Assembly: GCA_004297635.1 (NCBI GenBank)
Contig: SCUQ01000554.1
Coordinates: forward strand, 1-6,342
From: Rhizorhabdus sp.
GTDB lineage: Bacteria > Pseudomonadota > Alphaproteobacteria > Sphingomonadales > Sphingomonadaceae
Reading direction: 5' to 3'
DNA length: 6,342 nt
Part shown: one piece after another, positions 1-5,860 of the stretch
Layout: every line of letters begins with the position of its first letter
How positions within the stretch are numbered: the stretch's first letter is position 1
Program-made: the position numbers and the translations under genes
Notes under the pieces: model-generated
What the model was told of the DNA's origin: nothing
Database searches by the model: none
The model's input: only the letters and a program-made list of their open reading frames with translations

Positions 1-350
1 GGTTGAAGGAGGAAGCGTTCGTCAAGGAGGACGCCGACACGATTGTCGACCGATTCTATGCGCGTGACGCGATTACCTTTGGTCCAGAAGGCAAGCCGAC
101 CATAGGCCGGGATGCCTTTCGCAAGGAATATCAGGCGGTCGTCAAGGTCGGCACTGTGAAAGTCGAGCCTGTGACCACCCATGTCGGCACGGATGCGGCG
201 TGGGAATGGGTAAATTTCCGGGTTTTTCCCAAGGATAAGGCTCAGAAGCCGTTTACCTTCATCATGCTGTTCTTGTTTGCGAAACAGGATGGGCAGTGGG
301 TCTCCGGTGGAGACGCTTACACGGTCGGCGAGTTTCCCAAGGGTTCCTGA
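1..350 (+). CDS. SnoaL-like / DUF4440-type small protein, 5'-truncated by the window edge
   Basis: This is the C-terminal 115 or so residues of a small protein of the SnoaL-like (NTF2-fold, DUF4440-type) superfamily. The recognisable part is an N-terminal helix with EEAFVKEDADTIVDRFYARD, followed by a segment like AITFGPEGKPTIGRDAFRKEY. That is the usual pattern of 'time-dependent acidic helix, YADDA-like turn, G-x-P-x-x-G-R/K-x-A'. After it come beta strands rich in aromatic residues (AWEWVNFRVF, FTFIMLFLFAKQDGQWV). Members are about 120-150 residues, so only a short N-terminus, possibly with a signal peptide, is missing. A TTG lies at position 3, but the frame is open to the left edge and I do not believe this is the start. 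The stop is TGA at 348-350. SnoaL-like proteins include small-molecule isomerases, hydrolases and many of unknown role; nothing here fixes a substrate. Family assignment is moderately sure, function unknown. Confidence 0.72.
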   Translation, partial: LKEEAFVKEDADTIVDRFYARDAITFGPEGKPTIGRDAFRKEYQAVVKVGTVKVEPVTTHVGTDAAWEWVNFRVFPKDKAQKPFTFIMLFLFAKQDGQWVSGGDAYTVGEFPKGS

Positions 351-621
351 AATAGCTTGGCCGGGGGGCAGGCAGGTCCTGCAAATATCGGTGACAGCCA
401 ATAGCATCGTCTCACAGCCCGCCTCCCAGCTTGCGCTTATTGTTCGCGCCTTCATGTCGCCGGCCCAGCCTTCGGTAGGCACACATGGCTGTAGGTCGGC
501 GATATATGGGCAAAGGCTGATGATCAGTCCGTGCTGAGCGACCTCAACACCCAGGAGTAGCGGGCCGATCGAGGCGTGAAGGATGTGGACTTCGGCCGAT
601 GTTCGGGCTTAAGCGGTCGAG
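351..621. other. Gene-free gap between the SnoaL-like gene and tetR
   Basis: I see no convincing gene here. Frames on both strands are short or composition-driven. There is a tiny palindrome (GCAGG-T-CCTGC, near 370-385) without a T tract, so no clear terminator for the upstream gene. A short open tail ends DDQSVLSDLNTQE-stop at 558-560, and a nearby frame at 485 reads MAVGRRY. Both may be gene debris and are discussed as findings. The promoter of tetR must lie in this gap if tetR has its own, but I could not point to a clear -35/-10 pair or to a long symmetric operator. Confidence 0.6.
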
Positions 622-622
622 G
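619..622 (+). promoter_or_regulatory. Ribosome binding site that decides the tetR start
   Basis: GAGG at 619-622 sits five bases before an ATG at 628, a normal Shine-Dalgarno spacing. An in-frame GTG at 622 overlaps this GAGG and would have no ribosome binding site of its own. The frame is closed by TAA at 610-612. This favours ATG 628 over GTG 622. Confidence 0.55.
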
Positions 623-627
623 TGAAG

Positions 628-1287
628 ATGGAACCCACGACGGTGGCGGTCGGGCGCCGATACACGCAGGCGAGAGGACGGGCACGACGGGAAGCTTTGC
701 TCCGCACCGCTCGCGATCTGCTGCAGGAGCGCGACATTGAAGACATAACGCTGCCGATGGTGTCCGAGGCAGCGGATATCCCGTCCAGCTCGACCTATCA
801 TTTCTTTCCGGATATGCGCGAGCTATACAAAGAACTCGCCAGGGCAACCGCCGACGAGATGCTGGCGAACGAAATCACGATCGACGCGAATGCATCCTGG
901 CAGTCGATCATAAGCGCCTTCTTGCTGAGCTCGGCTTCTTTCTTCAACGCGCATCGCGCAGCACGACAGCTGATGCTGGGGCCGCGCACGACTCCCGACA
1001 TCAGACAGGCCGGCTGTCATGACGATTATCGTTTCGGCGCCCAGCTCCACGCCGTCATTGTCGAACGCTTTCACCTTCCCGAACTGGAAGAGCCGGTGGC
1101 CCTCTTCTTCAGGGCTATCGTCATCGCCGATGCGTTCTTCGCATTGTCTGTCTTGGAACATGATATCGTGACGGCGCATATGATCCTGGAAGCCGAACGC
1201 GCGACGGTCGCCTATCTTTGCAATTACCTTCCTCCGGTTTTGCAGCGGCGCAAGAGCGGTGACTTCGAAGCTGCTTCAATAGCCTAA
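628..1287 (+). CDS. TetR/AcrR-family transcriptional regulator
   Basis: This is a 219-residue one-component repressor-type regulator, a normal TetR length. The N-terminal DNA-binding domain is clear. A basic helix (RRYTQARGRARREALLRTAR) leads into a helix-turn-helix at about residues 41-60, with TLPMVSEAADIPSSSTYHFF. The closing Y-H-F-F is the usual Y-x-H/Y-F end of the TetR recognition helix, followed by a linking helix (DMRELYKELARATADEM). Residues from about 80 on form the variable ligand-binding and dimer domain, all helical by appearance, with aromatic stretches such as SASFFNAH and PVALFFRAIVIADAFFAL. The ligand cannot be read from the sequence. The start is ATG 628, chosen by GAGG at 619-622; GTG 622 would add two residues. 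TetR proteins usually repress themselves or neighbouring genes. No divergent target is visible, and the upstream SnoaL-like gene is a possible but unproven one. The C-terminus ends convergent with dnaE. Confidence 0.88.
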   Translation: MEPTTVAVGRRYTQARGRARREALLRTARDLLQERDIEDITLPMVSEAADIPSSSTYHFFPDMRELYKELARATADEMLANEITIDANASWQSIISAFLLSSASFFNAHRAARQLMLGPRTTPDIRQAGCHDDYRFGAQLHAVIVERFHLPELEEPVALFFRAIVIADAFFALSVLEHDIVTAHMILEAERATVAYLCNYLPPVLQRRKSGDFEAASIA

Positions 1288-1314
1288 TCTTGGCCTATTT
1301 CGGCGGCAATCCTG

Positions 1315-1365
1315 AGCGGTTCACGATCCGATTGTATCGGATCGGCCGCTCTAGGTCTTTGTTTT
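1315..1365 (+). terminator. Possible terminator for tetR (part of the intergenic repeat)
   Basis: AGCGG (1315-1319) can pair with CCGCT (1346-1350) outside a perfect 9-bp stem (CGATCCGAT at 1324-1332 with ATCGGATCG at 1336-1344, loop TGT). A T-rich stretch, TCTTTGTTTT, follows at 1356-1365. The T tract starts about five bases after the stem and is interrupted, so this is a weak intrinsic terminator at best. It is oriented to end tetR transcription. Read from the dnaE side there is no T tract. Confidence 0.3.
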
Positions 1366-1417
1366 ACCGCGATTTCCGAGCCGGCAGATATTTCCATCTG
1401 CCTAGAAATCGCTCTAG
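1324..1417. repeat. Double-palindrome intergenic repeat of alphaproteobacterial type
   Basis: Two inverted repeats stand side by side between the convergent tetR and dnaE genes. The first is a perfect 9-bp stem, 1324-1332 with 1336-1344, loop TGT. The second is a nested stem: GCGATTTC (1369-1376) with GAAATCGC (1405-1412) outside, and GGCAGAT (1383-1389) with ATCTGCC (1396-1402) inside, loop ATTTCC. They are joined by GCTCTAGGTCTTTGTTTTAC, and GCTCTAG occurs at 1348-1354 and again at 1411-1417. This order (GATC-rich palindrome, CTCTAG, TCTTTGTTTT, CGC, second palindrome with TTTCCA in or near the loop, GCTCTAG) matches from memory an abundant family of intergenic repeats in alphaproteobacteria. 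I do not know an agreed name for this variant. The symmetry is seen directly; membership in a repeat family is inference, since only one copy is in the window. Confidence 0.6.
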
Positions 1418-4400
1418 CCGACCACAGACAACTGCGGCCGCCCCACCGTGCCGATCCGTGCCGTCAGGCCAGGCAGGCGCTCGATCCGCGCGACCAGTTC
1501 CGCATCGAGGCGGAAGTCTCGGCCCAGCAGTATCTCGGCCCGCGATCCGTCGGGCAGCATCGCGCGCAGATACATCTCGCCGCGCCCGTCACGCTCGCCC
1601 GCAACCAGCGCGGCCAGCGCCGGGATCGCCGTGGCATCGGCGGTCTCCACATCGACCCTGAGGCGGATCTGCTGCATCGATTCATAGCTTTGCAGGCCGC
1701 GCACCGTGACCCGCGGCGTCTCCTCGCCCGCACGCCAGTCCAGCTCCACCCTGAGCAGCGCACAGGCGCCGGCCTTGGCGGCGGTCTCCAGTTCGGCGGC
1801 AGCCAGATCGTCGAAACAGGTCGCGATGAACTGGCCCGAACTGTCCGAGCAGGTCGCCATCATGTAGCGCTTGCCCTTGGCCGAGGTGCGGTAGCGCGCC
1901 TCCTCGACCAGCGCCGACATCACCGAATTGACCCGCCCGCCGTCGACCGGAGCCGGCAGCGCGCACAATGCGGCAAAGCTACGCGCGCCATTGGCCTCGG
2001 CGAGGTGGCGAACCTGATCGGTCGGGTGCGACGAGAAGTAGAAGCCGAAGCTCTCCTTCTCCGCCGCCATCCGATCGACCAGGGTCCAGTGTACGCCCCG
2101 ATCGATTCGGATCGGCGCGACATCGCCGGGGCTGTCGCCGAACAAGCCGCCCTGGCCGCTTTCGCGCTGGTCGGCGGCGCTCGACGCATGGGCGAGGATC
2201 GTCTCCGCCGAAGCGAAGACGCCAGCGCGCTCGGTCTCGATCATGTCGAAGGCGCCGCCGCCCGCAAGGCTTTCGAGCTGGCGCCGGTTGATCAGCCGCG
2301 GATCGATACGGTCGGCGAAGTCCTCCAGGCTCCTGAACGGCCCCGCCTTCTTGCGCTCCTCGACCAGCTGCTCCATCGCCTTTTCACCGACGCCCTTGAG
2401 CGCGCCCAGCGCATAGCGGACGACCAGCTCCTCACCCTGCTGCTCGACCGAATATTCTGCCTCGCTATGATTGACGCAGGGGCCGAGACAGCGGACGCCC
2501 ATGCGCCGCATATCGTCGATGAAGATCGCCAGCTTGTCGGTCTGGTGCATGTCGTAGCACATCGAGGCGGCATAGAATTCCGCCTTGTGATGCGCCTTGA
2601 GCCAGGCGGTATGATAGGCGACGAGCGCATAGGCGGCCGCGTGGCTCTTGTTGAAACCATAGCCGGCGAATTTGTCGATCAAGTCGAACAGCTCGTTCGC
2701 CTTGGCTTCGGGAATGTCGTTGCGGGCGCAGCCTTCGACGAAGCGGCTGCGCTGCGCGTCCATCTCGGCCTTGATCTTCTTGCCCATCGCGCGGCGCAGC
2801 AGATCGGCGTCGCCCAGCGAATAGCCGGCGAGGATCTGCGCGGCCTGCATCACCTGTTCCTGATAGACGAAGATGCCGTAGGTTTCGGCGAGGATGCCTT
2901 CCAGCAGCGGATGCGGATATTCGATCGGTTCGCGGCCGTTCTTGCGGGCGCCGAACATCGGGATATTGTCCATAGGGCCCGGCCGGTAGAGCGAAACCAG
3001 CGCGATGATGTCCTCGAAGCAGGTCGGGCGAACCGCCGCCAGGGTGCGGCGCATGCCTTCCGATTCCAGCTGGAACACGCCGACCGTGTCGCCGCGCTGG
3101 AGCAGGGCATAGACCTCGGGATCGTCCCAGGCGAGCGTTTCGAGATCGACGCTGATGCCCCGCGCGCTCAGGAACTGCACCGCCTTCTGGAGCACCGACA
3201 GGGTCTTGAGGCCAAGGAAGTCGAACTTCACCAGCCCCGCGCCCTCGACATATTTCATGTCGAACTGCGTGACCGGCATGTCCGACCGGGGATCGCGGTA
3301 GAGCGGCACCAGCGCGTCCAGCCGCCGGTCGCCGATCACCACGCCCGCGGCATGGGTGGAGCTGTGGCGCGGCAGACCCTCCAGCTTCATCGCAAGGTCG
3401 AGCAGCCGGCGAACCTCCTTGTCGCCCTTATATTCGGCGGCAAGTTCGGCGACGCCGTTGATCGCGCGATCGAGCGTCCACGGATCGGTCGGATGGTTGG
3501 GGACGAGCTTGGCAAGGCGATCGACCTGGCCATAGCTCATCTGCAGCACGCGGCCGGTATCCTTGAGCACCGCGCGCGCCTTCAGCTTTCCGAAGGTGAT
3601 GATCTGCGCGACCTGATCACGGCCATATTTCTGCTGGACGTAGCGGATCACCTCGCCGCGCCGCGTTTCGCAGAAATCGATGTCGAAGTCCGGCATCGAC
3701 ACGCGCTCGGGATTGAGGAAGCGCTCGAACAGCAGGCCGAGCCGCAGCGGATCGAGATCGGTGATGGTGAGCGACCAGGCGACAACCGAGCCCGCGCCCG
3801 AGCCGCGCCCCGGCCCCACCGGAATACCCTGCTCCTTCGCCCATTTGATGAAATCGGCGACGATCAGGAAGTAGCCGGGGAACCCCATCTTGATGATGAT
3901 GTCGGTCTCGAAATCGAGCCGGTCGAAATAGGATTTTCGCGCCTCCGCATCGGTAATGCCGAGCTTCTCCAGCCGTCGTTCCAGCCCATCGCGGGCATCG
4001 TTGCGCAGCGCCTCCGCCTCGGCTTCGCGATCGCCGGCAAGGCTGGGCAGGATCGGCTTGCGATAGGGCGCGGAAAAGGCGCAGCGCTGCGCCACGACGA
4101 GGGTATTGGCGAGCGCCTCGGGCACATCCTCGAACAGGCGCGCCATTTCCTCCGCGGGCTTGATCCACAGGTCCGGCGACGACCGGGGCCGCTCGACGGT
4201 GTCGATATAGGAGGAGCTGGCGATGCACAGCATGGCGTCGTGCGCGGCGTGGAAATCCGGCTCGGCGAAACAGGCCGGGTTGGTCGCGACCAGCGGCAGG
4301 TCACGCGCATAGGCCAGTTCGATCAGTTTCTCTTCCGCCGCGTCTTCGATCGCGTCGCCCCGGCGGGCGAGCTCGACATAGAGCCGGCCGGGAAACAATG

Positions 4401-4881
4401 CCTCGAGGGCATCGGCATAGCCGTCGGCAGCCGTCGCCTGCTCCCCCGCGAGCAGCCGCGCGAGCGCGCCTTCCCGGCCCGCGGTCAGGGCGATCAGCCC
4501 GTCGGTGCGGCCTTCGAGCGTCGACAGCGGGACATGCGCCTCCTCATGCACCGGTCGTTCGAGATGCGCGGCGGAGACCAGCGCGCAGAGATTGTCATAG
4601 CCGGTCGCGTCCTGCGCATAGAGCGCCAGCCAGTCGACGATGAACTGGTCGACGCCCGGCCGGCGGATCGCGAGCATCGTGCCGATGATCGGCTGGACGC
4701 CTTCCTTCTTGGCGCCGTCCGAAAAGGCCATCGCGGCATAGAGCCCGTTGCGGTCGGTCAGCGCCGCCGCCGGAAAGCCCAGCTTCCTGGCCTGCTTCGC
4801 GATCGCCTTGGGATCGATCGCACCTTCGAGCATCGTATAGGCGGAGAAGATTCGCAGCGGGACGAAGGATTGATAGGCCAT
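1414..4881 (-). CDS. dnaE: DNA polymerase III alpha subunit (replicative, DnaE1 type)
   Basis: This is the catalytic subunit of the chromosomal replicase, 1155 residues, close to the 1160 of E. coli DnaE. Domain order is as expected: an N-terminal PHP domain (about 1-280); palm with GPGRGSGAGS (357-365) and PDFDIDF (397-403), giving catalytic Asp400 and Asp402; the third catalytic Asp554 in VKFDFLGL (551-558); fingers with RPGPMDN, YQEQVMQ and AGYGFNKSHAAAYALVAYHT (739-758). Then comes a helix-hairpin-helix region (LGALKGVGEKA, 825-835), a clamp-binding motif QGGLF (910-914), an OB fold (about 985-1065) and a C-terminal tau-binding-type region. The clamp motif and tail, and the N-terminus FVPLRIFSAYTMLEGA, point to DnaE1 and not the error-prone DnaE2/ImuC. 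The PHP metal ligands are largely missing, so proofreading must come from DnaQ. The start is ATG 4881, preceded by only a weak GCGGGG that abuts it. The stop TAG (1414-1416) lies in the edge of the intergenic repeat. It is 68 bases downstream of, and codirectional with, the Tad genes. Confidence 0.98.
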   Translation of the reverse strand: MAYQSFVPLRIFSAYTMLEGAIDPKAIAKQARKLGFPAAALTDRNGLYAAMAFSDGAKKEGVQPIIGTMLAIRRPGVDQFIVDWLALYAQDATGYDNLCALVSAAHLERPVHEEAHVPLSTLEGRTDGLIALTAGREGALARLLAGEQATAADGYADALEALFPGRLYVELARRGDAIEDAAEEKLIELAYARDLPLVATNPACFAEPDFHAAHDAMLCIASSSYIDTVERPRSSPDLWIKPAEEMARLFEDVPEALANTLVVAQRCAFSAPYRKPILPSLAGDREAEAEALRNDARDGLERRLEKLGITDAEARKSYFDRLDFETDIIIKMGFPGYFLIVADFIKWAKEQGIPVGPGRGSGAGSVVAWSLTITDLDPLRLGLLFERFLNPERVSMPDFDIDFCETRRGEVIRYVQQKYGRDQVAQIITFGKLKARAVLKDTGRVLQMSYGQVDRLAKLVPNHPTDPWTLDRAINGVAELAAEYKGDKEVRRLLDLAMKLEGLPRHSSTHAAGVVIGDRRLDALVPLYRDPRSDMPVTQFDMKYVEGAGLVKFDFLGLKTLSVLQKAVQFLSARGISVDLETLAWDDPEVYALLQRGDTVGVFQLESEGMRRTLAAVRPTCFEDIIALVSLYRPGPMDNIPMFGARKNGREPIEYPHPLLEGILAETYGIFVYQEQVMQAAQILAGYSLGDADLLRRAMGKKIKAEMDAQRSRFVEGCARNDIPEAKANELFDLIDKFAGYGFNKSHAAAYALVAYHTAWLKAHHKAEFYAASMCYDMHQTDKLAIFIDDMRRMGVRCLGPCVNHSEAEYSVEQQGEELVVRYALGALKGVGEKAMEQLVEERKKAGPFRSLEDFADRIDPRLINRRQLESLAGGGAFDMIETERAGVFASAETILAHASSAADQRESGQGGLFGDSPGDVAPIRIDRGVHWTLVDRMAAEKESFGFYFSSHPTDQVRHLAEANGARSFAALCALPAPVDGGRVNSVMSALVEEARYRTSAKGKRYMMATCSDSSGQFIATCFDDLAAAELETAAKAGACALLRVELDWRAGEETPRVTVRGLQSYESMQQIRLRVDVETADATAIPALAALVAGERDGRGEMYLRAMLPDGSRAEILLGRDFRLDAELVARIERLPGLTARIGTVGRPQLSVVG

Positions 4882-4949
4882 CCCCGCAATGTATGCGCGA
4901 TGGGGCGAATCGCCAGCCGAACTTGCGGATTATCCACAATGTTTGTTGG
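4882..4949 (-). promoter_or_regulatory. dnaE upstream region with candidate -10 and GANTC site
   Basis: This is the whole 68-base gap between the TadE-like stop and the dnaE start. On the - strand it contains GATAAT (complement of 4929-4934), five of six matches to a sigma70-type -10, but I find no good -35 at 16-18 bases. A GANTC site (GAATC on +, 4907-4911) lies between this and the dnaE start; GANTC is the target of the CcrM methylase in many alphaproteobacteria. A dnaE-specific promoter here is plausible, not shown. No intrinsic terminator for the Tad unit is visible: the small imperfect stem around 4935-4950 has no T tract. Confidence 0.35.
4930..4938 (+). promoter_or_regulatory. Perfect DnaA box upstream of dnaE
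   Basis: TTATCCACA at 4930-4938 is an exact match to the strong DnaA-binding 9-mer known from E. coli oriC. It lies 48 bases upstream of the dnaE ATG and overlaps the candidate -10 (4929-4934). I see no second exact copy in the window and no clustered or AT-rich unwinding region, so this is not an origin. If functional, it would let the initiator DnaA act on dnaE transcription. Binding is inferred from the consensus only. Confidence 0.5.
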
Positions 4950-5357
4950 CTAGGACGCCGTGGGGAAGCAGCTCTCGGTATTCAGAGTCGTCACGCTGCT
5001 GGGCAGCAGCTTCGTGCTGGCCCCCTGATAGGCGCTGGAAATCGCGACCTTGGTCATCCCCGCGACCGATGAGCAGGTGGCCGCATTGGTCAGCGTCACC
5101 GCGGCAGCCGTCAACTTGACGCCGCTTGCGGCGGCCCGGGCCACGGCATAGCTCTGGACGTCCGCCGATGTCTTGCAACCGGTGACGCCCAGCGCGGCAC
5201 AGCGGGCGCTGTTGGTCGCGACCTCCTGGAGCGCCTGATAGGTCCAGACCGCCCGTGCGCCATCGATGATCAGGAACATGAACATCATGAAGACCGGGGC
5301 GACGAGCGCGAACTCCACGGCCGTCACGCCCCGCCGGTCGGATAGCAGCCGCCTCAT
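4950..5357 (-). CDS. TadE-like pseudopilin (Flp/Tad pilus minor component)
   Basis: This is a 135-residue TadE/TadG-family protein. The N-terminus MRRLLSDRRG is followed by VTAVEFALVAPVF and a single membrane segment (about 16-33, rich in Phe, Met and Ile). Gly10 followed by Glu15 at +5 is the class III (prepilin-like) processing pattern, cut after the Gly by a TadV/CpaA-type prepilin peptidase. The rest is periplasmic or extracellular and carries four Cys (53, 61, 95, 130) that could form disulfides. TadE-type proteins are minor pseudopilins needed for Flp pilus assembly and adhesion. The start ATG (5355-5357) overlaps the upstream TGA by four bases (ATGA). It also has GAGG (complement of 5363-5366) five bases away, so it can be both coupled and independently initiated. 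It is the last Tad gene before dnaE. Whether it is TadE proper or a second TadE-like protein cannot be decided here. Confidence 0.85.
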   Translation of the reverse strand: MRRLLSDRRGVTAVEFALVAPVFMMFMFLIIDGARAVWTYQALQEVATNSARCAALGVTGCKTSADVQSYAVARAAASGVKLTAAAVTLTNAATCSSVAGMTKVAISSAYQGASTKLLPSSVTTLNTESCFPTAS

Positions 5358-5860
5358 TCGAGCCTCACTACCGCACTCCGCGTCTGGACCATATTACCGC
5401 CCAGCATGGCCGACGGCACCAGCATCGGACTGGATGTCGCGACCGCCCTGATCGTCATATAATATCCGGCGAGACTGCCGTCCGCGCAGGCGGCGTTGAG
5501 CGCCGCCGTCGTATAGGTCGGCGTCGGCGTCGTGCCGCTGATACAGGCATAGGTCCGGCCGGTGTTCACGCAGTTGTTGGTGCCGCCATTGCACCCTACC
5601 GTCACCACCGGCGCGGTCGACAGTTTGGCGGCGGCGGCGACATAGGTGGCGATCGCCGACTGGTCGACGGCCGTGCGCGAATTGAACGCGATCATCGAGC
5701 CCTGCTCGACCGCGCTCTCGACCCGCAGCCGCTGCTGGTACCACATGCCGATGTCCAGTCCCGCCATCATGACGAAGAAGAACAGCACCGACAGCAGCGC
5801 GAACTCGATGGTCGCCATGCCCTGCTGATCGTCGCGCAAATGGCGGAGGAGCCCGTCCAT
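5354..5860 (-). CDS. TadE/TadG-like pilus assembly pseudopilin
   Basis: This is a 168-residue protein of the same TadE-like family as its neighbour. A basic and polar N-terminus (LLRHLRDDQQG) precedes MATIEFALLS and one membrane segment (about 19-36, LLSVLFFFVMMAG). Gly14 with Glu19 at +5 again gives a prepilin-type cleavage site. After the membrane come helical residues (WYQQRLRVESAVEQGSMIAFNSR) and a periplasmic domain with four Cys (90, 97, 106, 125), a Thr/Pro stretch (GTTPTPTYTT), and a C-terminal strand ending RSAVVRLE. I chose ATG 5860, which forms TGATG with the TadG-like stop. GTG 5863 directly before it would add one Met and give a GTGA overlap. No good ribosome binding site precedes either, which suggests translation coupled to the upstream gene. 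Together with its neighbour it suggests two different minor pseudopilins made in a fixed ratio. Confidence 0.83.
   Translation of the reverse strand: MDGLLRHLRDDQQGMATIEFALLSVLFFFVMMAGLDIGMWYQQRLRVESAVEQGSMIAFNSRTAVDQSAIATYVAAAAKLSTAPVVTVGCNGGTNNCVNTGRTYACISGTTPTPTYTTAALNAACADGSLAGYYMTIRAVATSSPMLVPSAMLGGNMVQTRSAVVRLE
5363..5366 (-). promoter_or_regulatory. Ribosome binding site of the distal TadE-like gene
   Basis: GAGG on the - strand lies five bases before the ATG at 5357, inside the end of the preceding gene. It confirms that start and shows that the last Tad gene need not rely only on reinitiation at the ATGA overlap. Confidence 0.5.

Noticed and set aside
1..455. A - strand open frame starting at ATG 455 and running off the left edge
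   Set aside because: It is antisense to the SnoaL-like gene, which has a recognisable domain pattern. The antisense product has none.
1324..1417. A CRISPR array or an insertion-sequence end
   Set aside because: The palindromes are not spaced as repeat-spacer units, and there is no transposase or target-site duplication beyond the internal GCTCTAG pair.
1414..4881. An error-prone DnaE2/ImuC polymerase
   Set aside because: The length, the N-terminal sequence, the QGGLF clamp motif and the extended C-terminal region fit replicative DnaE1, and no imuA/imuB genes lie next to it in the window.
4930..4938. A replication origin at the DnaA box
   Set aside because: Only one exact box is visible, with no cluster and no AT-rich unwinding region. 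A regulatory site is the more sensible reading.
1690..4953. A 1087-codon open frame on the + strand, fully antisense to dnaE
   Set aside because: It mirrors dnaE codons in a GC-rich gene, where antisense stops are rare. The product has no recognisable domain, is rich in Arg, Gly, His and Ala in a codon-mirrored way, and dnaE on the other strand is unambiguous with all catalytic motifs.
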